From: Nocardioides sp. SR21
Lineage (GTDB): Bacteria; Actinomycetota; Actinomycetes; Propionibacteriales; Nocardioidaceae
Length of the DNA: 64,000 nucleotides
NCBI RefSeq assembly: GCF_022761125.1
Contig: NZ_JAKWJR010000004.1
Coordinates: forward strand, 186,001-250,000
Direction: 5' to 3'
This document shows positions 51,356 to 57,949 of this stretch, in pieces. The position numbers were made by a program, and so were the translations under genes. Numbering within the stretch: position 1 is the first letter of the stretch; each line of letters starts with the position of its first letter. The notes beneath the pieces were generated by a model. The model did not search any database and was not told the origin of the DNA. It saw only the letters and a list, made by a program, of their open reading frames with translations.

Positions 51356-52075
51356 TTAGTCCGTGACGGAGGTCCCAGCGACGAGTGCCATCTCGACCAT
51401 CTCGCCGAACGTCTGCTCGCGCTCCTGCGACGACGTCTCCTCGCCGGTGACCAGGTGGTCGGAGACCGTGCAGATCGCCAGCGCCCGGCGGCCGTGCTGC
51501 GCGGCCAGCGTGTAGAGCGCGCTGGCCTCCATCTCGACCGCGAGCACGCCGTACTCGACCATCCGGGCGGCCAGCTCGGGTCGCGCGGCGTAGAACGAGT
51601 CGCTGCTGTAGATCAGCCCGACGTGGACCCCGCTGGTCGAGCCCGTCGAGACCCCGGCGTCGTACGCCGCCCGCAGCAGTCCGAAGTCGGCGACCGGGGC
51701 ATAGTCGAGGCCCTCGAACCGGATCCGGTTCATCGACGAGTCGGTGCAGGCGCCGGACGCGATCACGATGTCGCGGATCGCGACCTTCTCGCTCATCCCA
51801 CCGCACGAGCCGACGCGGATGACCGACCGGACGTCGAACTGCGTGAACAGCTCGTGGACGTAGATCGCCAGGGACGGCTGGCCCATGCCCGAGCCCTGGA
51901 CCGAGACCCGGTGACCGTTCCACGTGCCGGTGTAGCCGTACATGCCGCGCACCTCGTTGTAGAGCTGCGCCTCCTCGAGGAACGTCTCCGCGATCCACTT
52001 CGCGCGCAGCGGGTCGCCGGGCATCAGGACGAGCGGGGCGATCTCCCCGGGGTGGGCGCCGATGTGCGTGCTCAT
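51356..52075 (-). CDS. deoD: Purine-nucleoside phosphorylase (DeoD type)
   Basis: A 239-aa hexameric-type nucleoside phosphorylase for salvage of purine nucleosides. Motifs: VLMPGDPLRAKWIAETFL (phosphate site), GSGMGQPSLAIYVHEL, VIRVGSCGGMSEKVAIRDIV, AVEMEASALYTLAA (ribose and base site) and AICTVSDHLVTGEETSSQER with the catalytic Asp. ATG 52075 gives the standard length. It lies 27 bp upstream of the FMO-like gene on the same strand. Confidence 0.93.
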   Translation of the reverse strand: MSTHIGAHPGEIAPLVLMPGDPLRAKWIAETFLEEAQLYNEVRGMYGYTGTWNGHRVSVQGSGMGQPSLAIYVHELFTQFDVRSVIRVGSCGGMSEKVAIRDIVIASGACTDSSMNRIRFEGLDYAPVADFGLLRAAYDAGVSTGSTSGVHVGLIYSSDSFYAARPELAARMVEYGVLAVEMEASALYTLAAQHGRRALAICTVSDHLVTGEETSSQEREQTFGEMVEMALVAGTSVTD

Positions 52076-52098
52076 GGCGCCCACCCTAGAGAGTGGCG

Positions 52099-53334
52099 TC
52101 AGCCGGTGACGCCCACCAGCTCGTTGGGCACCTCGGGCAGCGTCAGGCTCCGCAGCACCGCGAGCCGGTCGAGATCGATCACGTGCACCTGCTTGCTCGC
52201 CGGCTCCGTGACGTACGCCGTGCCGTCCACGACCTCGAGCGTCGGCCGCGGCTGCTCCCAGTCCAGCGGCTCGCGCCACGGCGCGACGACCGGCAGCGAC
52301 GCGCTCACCGTGCCGCGGCGCACGTCGACCACGTGCAGCGAGCCGTCGGTGCCGAGCACCAGCCCGTCGCCGCCGGGGGTGCGGCCGAGCGAGCGGAAGG
52401 AGTAGCTCGCGGGGAGGTCGACCAGGCGCAGCGAGGCATCGGTCGTGTCGATCACGCTCACCCGGGTCGGGCGCTCGAGCTCGGCGTCCGGGTCGACCTT
52501 GTAGTCGCCGAGGACGTACGCCGACTCCTCGTGGCCGGCCTGGTTGCCGATCCGGCCGTACGCGTCGGGCGCGGCGACCTTGGTGATCTCGGTGCCGTCG
52601 ACCACGAGCACGCCGTCCTCACAGCCGACGACCGCGACCTCGCCCGCGAACGCCTCGCCGTGCACGCCCGGGCACTCGTCGCTGACCGCGAGCTGCTCGC
52701 CGTCCTCGGCGAGGACCGTGACGCCGGACCGCTCCTCGGAGGTGCCGAGCGTGTGCAGCCAGCCGCCGTCGTGGGTGCGGGCGGCGACGCCGTGGTGCGG
52801 GTCCGGCGTGGTTGCCGTCTCGGTCTCGAGCTCGTCGGGCTTGTCGAGGTCGTGGGTCTCGAAGGACGTCATGGTGCCGGTTCCGTCGTCGAAGAGCGTG
52901 GTCCAGCCGTGGTGGACGACCACGTGGCCCGGCTCCTCAGCCGCCACGGTGAGGTCGAGCAGCGCGGGGTCGTCGGCGTACGAGTGACCGTGGTCGCCGT
53001 GGTCGGCCGTCCAGGAGCCGACGTCCAGCGCGGTGAAGCCGCCGGTCCGGCTGACGAGCACGTGCCGGTCGTCACCGGCGGGGTTCACCCGCAGGAAGCC
53101 GTCAAGCGGCTCGTCGAGCAGCACCTCGCCGTCCGACGCGCGCAGCACGAGGACGCCGCCGTCGTACGTCACCGCGAGGCGCGGCTCGGGGTCGTCGACC
53201 GATCGGACGGACGGTGCCTCGGGTGTGGCGGTCGGCTGCTCGGCAGCGGGGGAGTCGTCGTTCCCGCAGGCCGACAGGGTGGCGAGCGCGAGGGCGACGA
53301 GGACGGGCAGGCGACGGGAGAGTGTGCGTGACAT
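52099..53334 (-). CDS. Putative zinc metallochaperone lipoprotein, AztD-like beta-propeller
   Basis: A 411-aa lipoprotein (lipobox ATLSAC, Cys23) with repetitive beta-strand segments expected of a propeller. It resembles AztD, the periplasmic zinc chaperone of AztABCD importers: the His-rich site is DHGDHGHSY at 111-119 (His112, 115, 117), followed by GHVVVHHGW. Its start codon lies immediately beside a Zur-type double box, which fits zinc-starvation induction. No aztABC importer genes are in the window. An assignment by motif and context only. Confidence 0.6.
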   Translation of the reverse strand: MSRTLSRRLPVLVALALATLSACGNDDSPAAEQPTATPEAPSVRSVDDPEPRLAVTYDGGVLVLRASDGEVLLDEPLDGFLRVNPAGDDRHVLVSRTGGFTALDVGSWTADHGDHGHSYADDPALLDLTVAAEEPGHVVVHHGWTTLFDDGTGTMTSFETHDLDKPDELETETATTPDPHHGVAARTHDGGWLHTLGTSEERSGVTVLAEDGEQLAVSDECPGVHGEAFAGEVAVVGCEDGVLVVDGTEITKVAAPDAYGRIGNQAGHEESAYVLGDYKVDPDAELERPTRVSVIDTTDASLRLVDLPASYSFRSLGRTPGGDGLVLGTDGSLHVVDVRRGTVSASLPVVAPWREPLDWEQPRPTLEVVDGTAYVTEPASKQVHVIDLDRLAVLRSLTLPEVPNELVGVTG

Positions 53335-53370
53335 GAGAACGATTCTCATTATAAATGAGAATCGTTGTCA
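53332..53370 (-). promoter_or_regulatory. Zur-type double operator with TATAAT -10 in the aztD-nudC intergenic region
   Basis: On the minus strand TGAGAATCGTTCTCA (53348-53334) overlaps the lipoprotein start; on the plus strand TGAGAATCGTTGTCA lies at 53356-53370. Each matches 12 of 15 bases of the actinobacterial Zur consensus TGAAAATCATTTTCA. Together they form a 13-bp-arm inverted repeat (53338-53350, 53354-53366) around ATA. A perfect TATAAT -10 for the lipoprotein gene lies between the two boxes and a start codon sits 13 bases downstream, so the transcript is nearly leaderless. Confidence 0.75.
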
Positions 53371-53421
53371 ACTGGACGCCCGCTCCGGCGCGCCGCGCGG
53401 GCCGCCGCATAGCCTGCACTC

Positions 53422-54327
53422 GTGACGTACCAGCACGAGCGCCTGTCCGCGAACCCGCACGACCGGACCGCCCAGCACCGCGCGGACGACACCTGGCTCG
53501 CCGGGCGCTGGGCCGACCCGGAGACGCGGGTGCTGGTCGTCTCGGGCACGCGGGTGCGCCCGGCCGACGGCGCTCTCGACTGGGTCGCTCCGGCGCAGGC
53601 GCCGGACGGGTTGCGGGTGCTCCTCGGCGAGCACGACGGCCGGGCGTGGTTCGCGGTGATCGTCGACGCCGATATCTCCAAGGCCGACGGCGACTGGACG
53701 CCGCTGCGCGGGCTGCTGCCGTTCCTCGCGGACGACGCGCTCGCGGGCGCGCCGCTGGTCTTCCACGCCCTCGGTCTTGCCGAGTGGCTGTGGGTCACCC
53801 GCTTCTGCCCGCGCTGCGGCGAGCCGCTGAGGCCCCGGGCCTCCGGTCACGAGCTGGCCTGCGACAACGGGCACGTGCAGTTCCCGCGCACCGACCCGGC
53901 CGTGATCATGATCGTCACCTCGGGCGAGCCCGGCGCCGAGGACGAGCGCTGCCTGCTCGGCCGCCAGGCGGTGTGGCCCGCGGGCCGCTACTCGACGCTC
54001 GCCGGCTTCTGCGAGCCGGGTGAGACGCTCGAGGACGCCGTACGCCGCGAGGTGCTCGAGGAGTCCGGTGTCGTGGTCGGTGACGTCCAGTACTTCGGCA
54101 ACCAGCCCTGGCCGCTCCCGGCCAGCCTGATGCTGGGCATGGTCGGCCGCGCGACCACCACCGAGATCGCGGTCGACGAGCACGAGCTCGAGGATGCGCG
54201 CTGGTTCACCCGTGCGGAGATGAAGGAGCTGGCCGAGGCGGGCACGCTGCTGCTCCCGCAGGGCGTCTCGATCAGCCGCTCGCTGGTCGAGCACTGGTAC
54301 GGCGGACCGCTCCCCGGTCAGTGGTGA
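53422..54327 (+). CDS. nudC: NADH pyrophosphatase / NAD-cap hydrolase
   Basis: A 301-aa Nudix protein of the NudC family: cleaves NADH and removes NAD caps from RNA. The zinc ribbon has Cys129-x2-Cys132 and Cys147, with His151 where the fourth ligand would be. The catalytic Nudix box starts at Gly195 (GFCEPGETLED) with REVLEE at 209-214. The NudC hallmark NQPWPLPAS is at 227-235 (SQPWPFPxS in the type enzyme). The GTG start is divergent from the AztD-like gene. It belongs to the conserved adnAB-nudC-mrx1-uvrD2-whiB7 neighbourhood. Confidence 0.92.
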   Translation: MTYQHERLSANPHDRTAQHRADDTWLAGRWADPETRVLVVSGTRVRPADGALDWVAPAQAPDGLRVLLGEHDGRAWFAVIVDADISKADGDWTPLRGLLPFLADDALAGAPLVFHALGLAEWLWVTRFCPRCGEPLRPRASGHELACDNGHVQFPRTDPAVIMIVTSGEPGAEDERCLLGRQAVWPAGRYSTLAGFCEPGETLEDAVRREVLEESGVVVGDVQYFGNQPWPLPASLMLGMVGRATTTEIAVDEHELEDARWFTRAEMKELAEAGTLLLPQGVSISRSLVEHWYGGPLPGQW

Positions 54328-54338
54328 CCGGGGAGCGG
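54307..54338. terminator. Bidirectional hairpin terminator over the nudC stop
   Basis: CCGCTCCCCGGTCA, loop GTGG, TGACCGGGGAGCGG: a perfect 14-bp stem. The nudC stop TGA is inside the right arm, and the convergent secreted-protein gene ends 7 bp away at 54345. No strong T-run, so it is likely a bidirectional terminator shared by two convergent genes. Confidence 0.7.
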
Positions 54339-54344
54339 TTCCGG

Positions 54345-55868
54345 TCAGCAGCGCTTGGCGAACGCCGCGATCTCGTTCTCGAGCTGGGCGATGCGAGCGG
54401 TGGTGTTGTTGTCGTACGCCGCGCTCGGGCCGGGGGTCTGCCAGAAGCTCGGCAGGTAGACCTCGGCGTAGAGCGCGTCGGCGGTGGCCAGGCGGTCGTA
54501 GACCTTGGCCCAGTCGTAGCCGTCGGGCTGGATCATCTGCAGGCCGCGGGTGGGCACCGGCCCGTTCCAGATCTTGTCGAAGTCGTTCTCGACGGCGGCG
54601 CTGGGACTGCCCCACTCCTGCGTCTCGTCCCAGCCGTTGGCCTGGATCGCGAACTGGTCGACGCGGGCGCCCATGCGCTCGGCGATGTGGTCGGCGAGGG
54701 CGGCCGACTGGCCTCCTGACAGCGGGCCGTAGCCGGAGAGCGGGAGCTCGACGGTGAGGTTCTTGCTCGCGAACTGGGCGCCGACGTCGATGAGCTGCTC
54801 GTGCCCGGTCAGCCAGGTGCTCTGGCTGTAGCCGGGAGCGGCTCGGACCTCGGCGCCGTGGTTGAGCTCGGCCCAGTCCAGGCCGTACCAGGACAGGTGC
54901 AGCAGTCGTACGTCGTGGGCCTTGGACCAGGCGGCGAGCTTGGCGAGGTAGTCCCGGTAGGCGTCGAGGAAGACCTGGTGGTCACCCGAGGCGTTGGACC
55001 ACGGGAGCGGGGCCGGGTTGCCGTTGACGAGGTACGACGCGGCGCCGGCGTCGAAGACGCGCTGCGGGGTGTGCGCGCCGGCCATGAACCGGATCGAGAG
55101 GGCCTTGCCGGAGTCGGCGGCGATGTCGGCGGCCTCGTCGAGCAGGGGGGTGGTGGTCTGGGTGCCGGTCATGTCGGCGGCGTCCCAGGGGAAGCGGACC
55201 GAGAACCCGACGACACCGGGCAGCGCGAGCGCGTCCTCGATCTTCGTCCGCAGCGTGCGCAGCTGCGACACGCTCTCGACCTGGTACAGCACCCAGGTGC
55301 CGCAGATCGCGTTGTCGGTCGAACCGCCGGGAGCCGGCTCCTCCGGGGTCGGCTCCTCGGGGGTGGGGTCCTCCGGCGGGACGGTCGGCGGGTTGGTCGG
55401 CGGGCCGCCCGGCGGGTTGGTCGGGGCGTTCGAGGCCGGCTCGCCGTTGGTGCGCAGCGTGTACGAGATGCCGCGCGGATCCACCGGGTCCATCGCCCGC
55501 ACGCGGAGCCGGTAGTCGCCACCGGGGACGTCGGCGCTGACCTGGAGCGGACCCGTGCCGACGTCCCGGGTGATGAGGGCGCCCGTGTCGTCGCGCAGGC
55601 TCAGCGCGATCCGGGAGCTCGAGACGTTGTCGGCGCGGAGGGTGGCGACGAGCGTGCCGTCGGACGCGGTGACCTCGTGCCGCGTCAGCGGCCGCTCGGG
55701 GGTCAGTCGCCCAGCGATCTCGTTGGTCGAGCCGGAGGATGCCGGCACCAGTCCGGTGGCAGCGCCGGCCGGTGCCAGGGCGAGGACGGTCGCGGAGGCG
55801 ACGGCAGATGCGAGGGAGACGGATCTGGACGGACGTTTGCGGCGCGCGGACAGGCTGGAAGTACTCAC
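54345..55868 (-). CDS. Secreted putative TIM-barrel hydrolase, paralogue A
   Basis: A 507-aa exported protein from GTG 55868. The signal peptide (about residues 1-40) is followed by a beta-sandwich domain like a pre-peptidase C-terminal domain (about 48-140: TPERPLTRHEVTASDGTL and GDYRLRVRAMDP), a Pro-rich PTNPPGGPPTNPP linker, then a catalytic-type domain (190-507) with FSVRFPWDAADM, LSIRFMAGAHTPQRVFDAG, LLHLSWYGLDWAELNHGAE and FAIQANGWDETQEWG. Acidic residues on strand ends fit a glycoside hydrolase, but no family is assigned. Its paralogue is at 56131. Confidence 0.7.
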   Translation of the reverse strand: MSTSSLSARRKRPSRSVSLASAVASATVLALAPAGAATGLVPASSGSTNEIAGRLTPERPLTRHEVTASDGTLVATLRADNVSSSRIALSLRDDTGALITRDVGTGPLQVSADVPGGDYRLRVRAMDPVDPRGISYTLRTNGEPASNAPTNPPGGPPTNPPTVPPEDPTPEEPTPEEPAPGGSTDNAICGTWVLYQVESVSQLRTLRTKIEDALALPGVVGFSVRFPWDAADMTGTQTTTPLLDEAADIAADSGKALSIRFMAGAHTPQRVFDAGAASYLVNGNPAPLPWSNASGDHQVFLDAYRDYLAKLAAWSKAHDVRLLHLSWYGLDWAELNHGAEVRAAPGYSQSTWLTGHEQLIDVGAQFASKNLTVELPLSGYGPLSGGQSAALADHIAERMGARVDQFAIQANGWDETQEWGSPSAAVENDFDKIWNGPVPTRGLQMIQPDGYDWAKVYDRLATADALYAEVYLPSFWQTPGPSAAYDNNTTARIAQLENEIAAFAKRC

Positions 55869-56033
55869 GGGGGACCTCGGGGGCTGGGTAGGCGGAGCGT
55901 CGAGGGCACCGCCTGGGTGTCACGATCGGCCCGGACTACGAGCGGCGATCGACGTTGAGCGCCGGTCCGGGTTCTCGTATGGCATCGGGACGATCCCCGT
56001 CGGACGGGCTGGGTGAACCCCCGAATTTTGGTA
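55869..56033 (-). promoter_or_regulatory. Conserved leader of paralogue A
   Basis: The 160 bp before the GTG share three blocks with the leader of paralogue B: TACCAAAATTCGGG (56033-56020 on the minus strand), CCGGGCCGATCGTGACA (55934-55918) and GCCTACCCAGCCCCCGAGGT ending just before the start. A 6-bp hairpin (AGGCGG, CCGCCT) lies between the second and third. It may be a regulatory RNA or a shared regulator-binding promoter. No known riboswitch class was recognised. Confidence 0.5.
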
Positions 56034-56080
56034 TATCCATTCATCAGGCCGGGTCTCCCGTGAATGTCTATGCATGCGAC

Positions 56081-56119
56081 CAGGCCCGCCCCCCGGTCGG
56101 TGACCGGGGAGCGGGCCTG
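56081..56119 (-). terminator. Hairpin terminator after paralogue B
   Basis: CAGGCCCGCCCCCCGGTC, loop GGT, GACCGGGGAGCGGGCCTG: an 18-bp stem with one mismatch, 12 bp past the stop of paralogue B. It resembles the terminator after paralogue A (CCCCGGTC / GACCGGGG), consistent with duplication of the whole transcription unit including the terminator. Confidence 0.7.
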
Positions 56120-56130
56120 TGGTTGTCAGA

Positions 56131-57690
56131 TCAGCTGCAGTGCTGCTTGGAGAACGCGGCGATCTCGCTCTCGAGCTGGGCGATGCGGGCCGTGGTGTTG
56201 TGGTTGTACTGCGGCGTCGGGCCAGGCGTCTGCCAGAAGCTCGGCAGGTAGACCTCGCCGTACGTCGCGTTCACGGCCTCGGCCTGGTCGAAGACCTTGG
56301 CCCAGTCGTAGCCGTCCGGCTGGATCATCTGGACGCCGCGCACGAGCGGGCGGTTCCAGATCTTGTCGAACTGCGACTCGACCGTCATGTCCGGGGCGCC
56401 CCACTGGCGGGTCTCGTCCCAGCCGTTGGCCTGGACGATGAACTGGTCGTTGTTGGCGCCGACCGTGGTGACGATGTGCGCGGCCAGCGCGTCCGACTGA
56501 CCACCCGACAGCGGGCCGTAGCCCGACAGCGGCAGCTCGACGGCGAGGTCCTTCGAGGCCAGCTTGGCGCCGACGTCGATGAGCGCCTTGTGGCCGGCCA
56601 GCCACTTGTCGTAGGTGTAGCCGCTGGCGGCCCGCACCTCGGCGCCGTGGTTGAGCTCGGCCCAGTCCAGGCCGAACCACGACAGGTGGAGCAGGCGGAC
56701 GTCGTGCGCCTTCGACCAGGTGGCGAGCTTGCCGGCGTAGGCGGCGTACTCGTTGAGGAAGACCTGCACCTTGCCGGTGGTGCCGTCCCACGGCAGCGGG
56801 GACTTGTCACCGTTGACGGAGATGTAGCCCGCGCCGGCGTCGAAGACGCGCGTCGGGGTGTGCGCCCCGGCCATGAAGCGGATCGACAGGGCCTTGCCCG
56901 CCTTGCTGGTGATGTCGTACGCCTCGTCCAGCAGGGCGTTCGACGTCTGGGTGCCGGTCAGGTCAGCGGCGTCCCACGGGAAGCGGACCGAGAAGCCGAC
57001 GACGCCCGGGAGCTTCAGCGCGGCCTCGATCTTCGGCCGCAGGGTGCGCAGCTGCGACACGTTCTCGACCTGGTAGAGCACCCAGGTGCCGCACGACGCC
57101 TCCGCGTTGGTGACGACCGGCTCCGGGGTCGGGGTCGGTGTGGGGGTCGGCGTCGGGGTCGGCGTCGGCGTGGGGGTCGGCGTCGGGGTCGGCGTCGGCG
57201 TGGGAGTCGGGGTCGGCGTGGGAGTCGGCGTCGGGTTGGTGATCGTGGTGCTGGCGGTCGTCTTCACCGCCAGCTGGTAGGTCATGCTCTTCTGGGTCAG
57301 CGGCCAGGCGGTGCTGACCTTGAGCTTGTAGCTGCCGGCCGGGACGCTCTGCTCGATGGCGACCGGGCTGGTGCCGTAGTCGCGGACGACGACCTTGCCG
57401 CTGCTGTCGACGAGCTCCAGCGTGGCGGTGAGGCCCGTCGAGCCCGTGAAGGTGAGCGTGGCGGCGAGCGTGCCCTTCGACGCGGTCACCGCGTGCGTGG
57501 CGCTGGTCTTGGACTTCGTCAGCGTGCCGCTGTACTTGTAGTCGGCCGCGTCGCTGGGCGACGCAGGCAGCACGAGGGCGACCACGACGGAGACGGCCAG
57601 GATCACCAGGGCCATCAGGGTCAGGCGGGGCGCGCTGGCAATGGACTTTCCACGGTGGGCGTCACGTGGATGGGGGCGTAGCGAATTCAC
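56131..57690 (-). CDS. Secreted putative TIM-barrel hydrolase, paralogue B, with (Pro-Thr)n linker
   Basis: A 519-aa exported protein from GTG 57690. Domain order is signal/anchor helix (LTLMALVILAVSVVVALVLP, about 24-43), beta-sandwich domain (about 50-145), a Pro-Thr linker of about 18 repeats, and the same catalytic-like domain as paralogue A (CGTWVLYQVENVSQLRTLRP, GFSVRFPWDAADLTG, LSIRFMAGAHTPTRVFDAG, LDWAELNHGAEVRAASG, FIVQANGWDETRQWG, SFWQTPGP). The repetitive linker is a likely site of length variation. Probably acts on extracellular polysaccharide, but the substrate is unknown. Confidence 0.7.
   Translation of the reverse strand: MNSLRPHPRDAHRGKSIASAPRLTLMALVILAVSVVVALVLPASPSDAADYKYSGTLTKSKTSATHAVTASKGTLAATLTFTGSTGLTATLELVDSSGKVVVRDYGTSPVAIEQSVPAGSYKLKVSTAWPLTQKSMTYQLAVKTTASTTITNPTPTPTPTPTPTPTPTPTPTPTPTPTPTPTPTPTPTPEPVVTNAEASCGTWVLYQVENVSQLRTLRPKIEAALKLPGVVGFSVRFPWDAADLTGTQTSNALLDEAYDITSKAGKALSIRFMAGAHTPTRVFDAGAGYISVNGDKSPLPWDGTTGKVQVFLNEYAAYAGKLATWSKAHDVRLLHLSWFGLDWAELNHGAEVRAASGYTYDKWLAGHKALIDVGAKLASKDLAVELPLSGYGPLSGGQSDALAAHIVTTVGANNDQFIVQANGWDETRQWGAPDMTVESQFDKIWNRPLVRGVQMIQPDGYDWAKVFDQAEAVNATYGEVYLPSFWQTPGPTPQYNHNTTARIAQLESEIAAFSKQHCS
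57127..57236. repeat. Pro-Thr coding tandem repeat
   Basis: About 110 bp of GGTCGG/GGGGTCGGCGTC-type hexamers encoding roughly 18 Pro-Thr dipeptides in the linker of paralogue B. Codon third positions vary (GTC/GTG, GGG/GGC), so the tract is not a perfect satellite, but its period makes slippage likely. Confidence 0.8.
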
Positions 57691-57877
57691 TTCGTACCTC
57701 GGGGGGTGTAGGCAGCAGGCGTCCGAACGCCGCGCCAAAGCGGTGTCACGGTCGGCCCGGCACCCCCCGAATGTCAGCCGATGCTGTTCACGCGGTGCCA
57801 GGGCTTTCCGTATTGCGGTGTCCGTATGCCCTGCCGATCGGCCCGGCAACACCCCGTCTGATCCCCGATTTTTGGTA
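57691..57877 (-). promoter_or_regulatory. Conserved leader of paralogue B
   Basis: The ~187 bp before the GTG carry the same three blocks as the leader of paralogue A: TACCAAAAATCGGG (57877-57864 on the minus strand, 13 of 14 bases alike), CCGGGCCGACCGTGACA (57760-57744, 16 of 17) and GCCTACA then CCCCCCGAGGT just before the start. A GGCGT-TCGG-ACGCC hairpin replaces the hairpin of the other leader at a similar place. The region 57878-57949 shows nothing else recognisable. Confidence 0.5.
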
Positions 57878-57949
57878 ACTGGGTCGCCAAGACTCCCGAT
57901 CGTGTGGGTTAGGTCACGCGAATGGGTACAGAAGGTGGTTCAGGTCACG

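Noticed and set aside
47040..51998. Giant antisense reading frame opposite adnB and the FMO-like gene
   Set aside because: Composition artefact of GC-rich third positions; the sense genes have clear motifs and the antisense product is low-complexity Arg/Gly/Ala.
55869..56060. Possible c-di-AMP or c-di-GMP riboswitch in the hydrolase leaders
   Set aside because: The conserved blocks do not match the ydaO or GEMM consensus as I know it; kept only as an unassigned leader element.
57127..57236. Tandem hexamers mistaken for CRISPR repeats
   Set aside because: The repeats are short, in frame and encode Pro-Thr; no spacers or cas genes.
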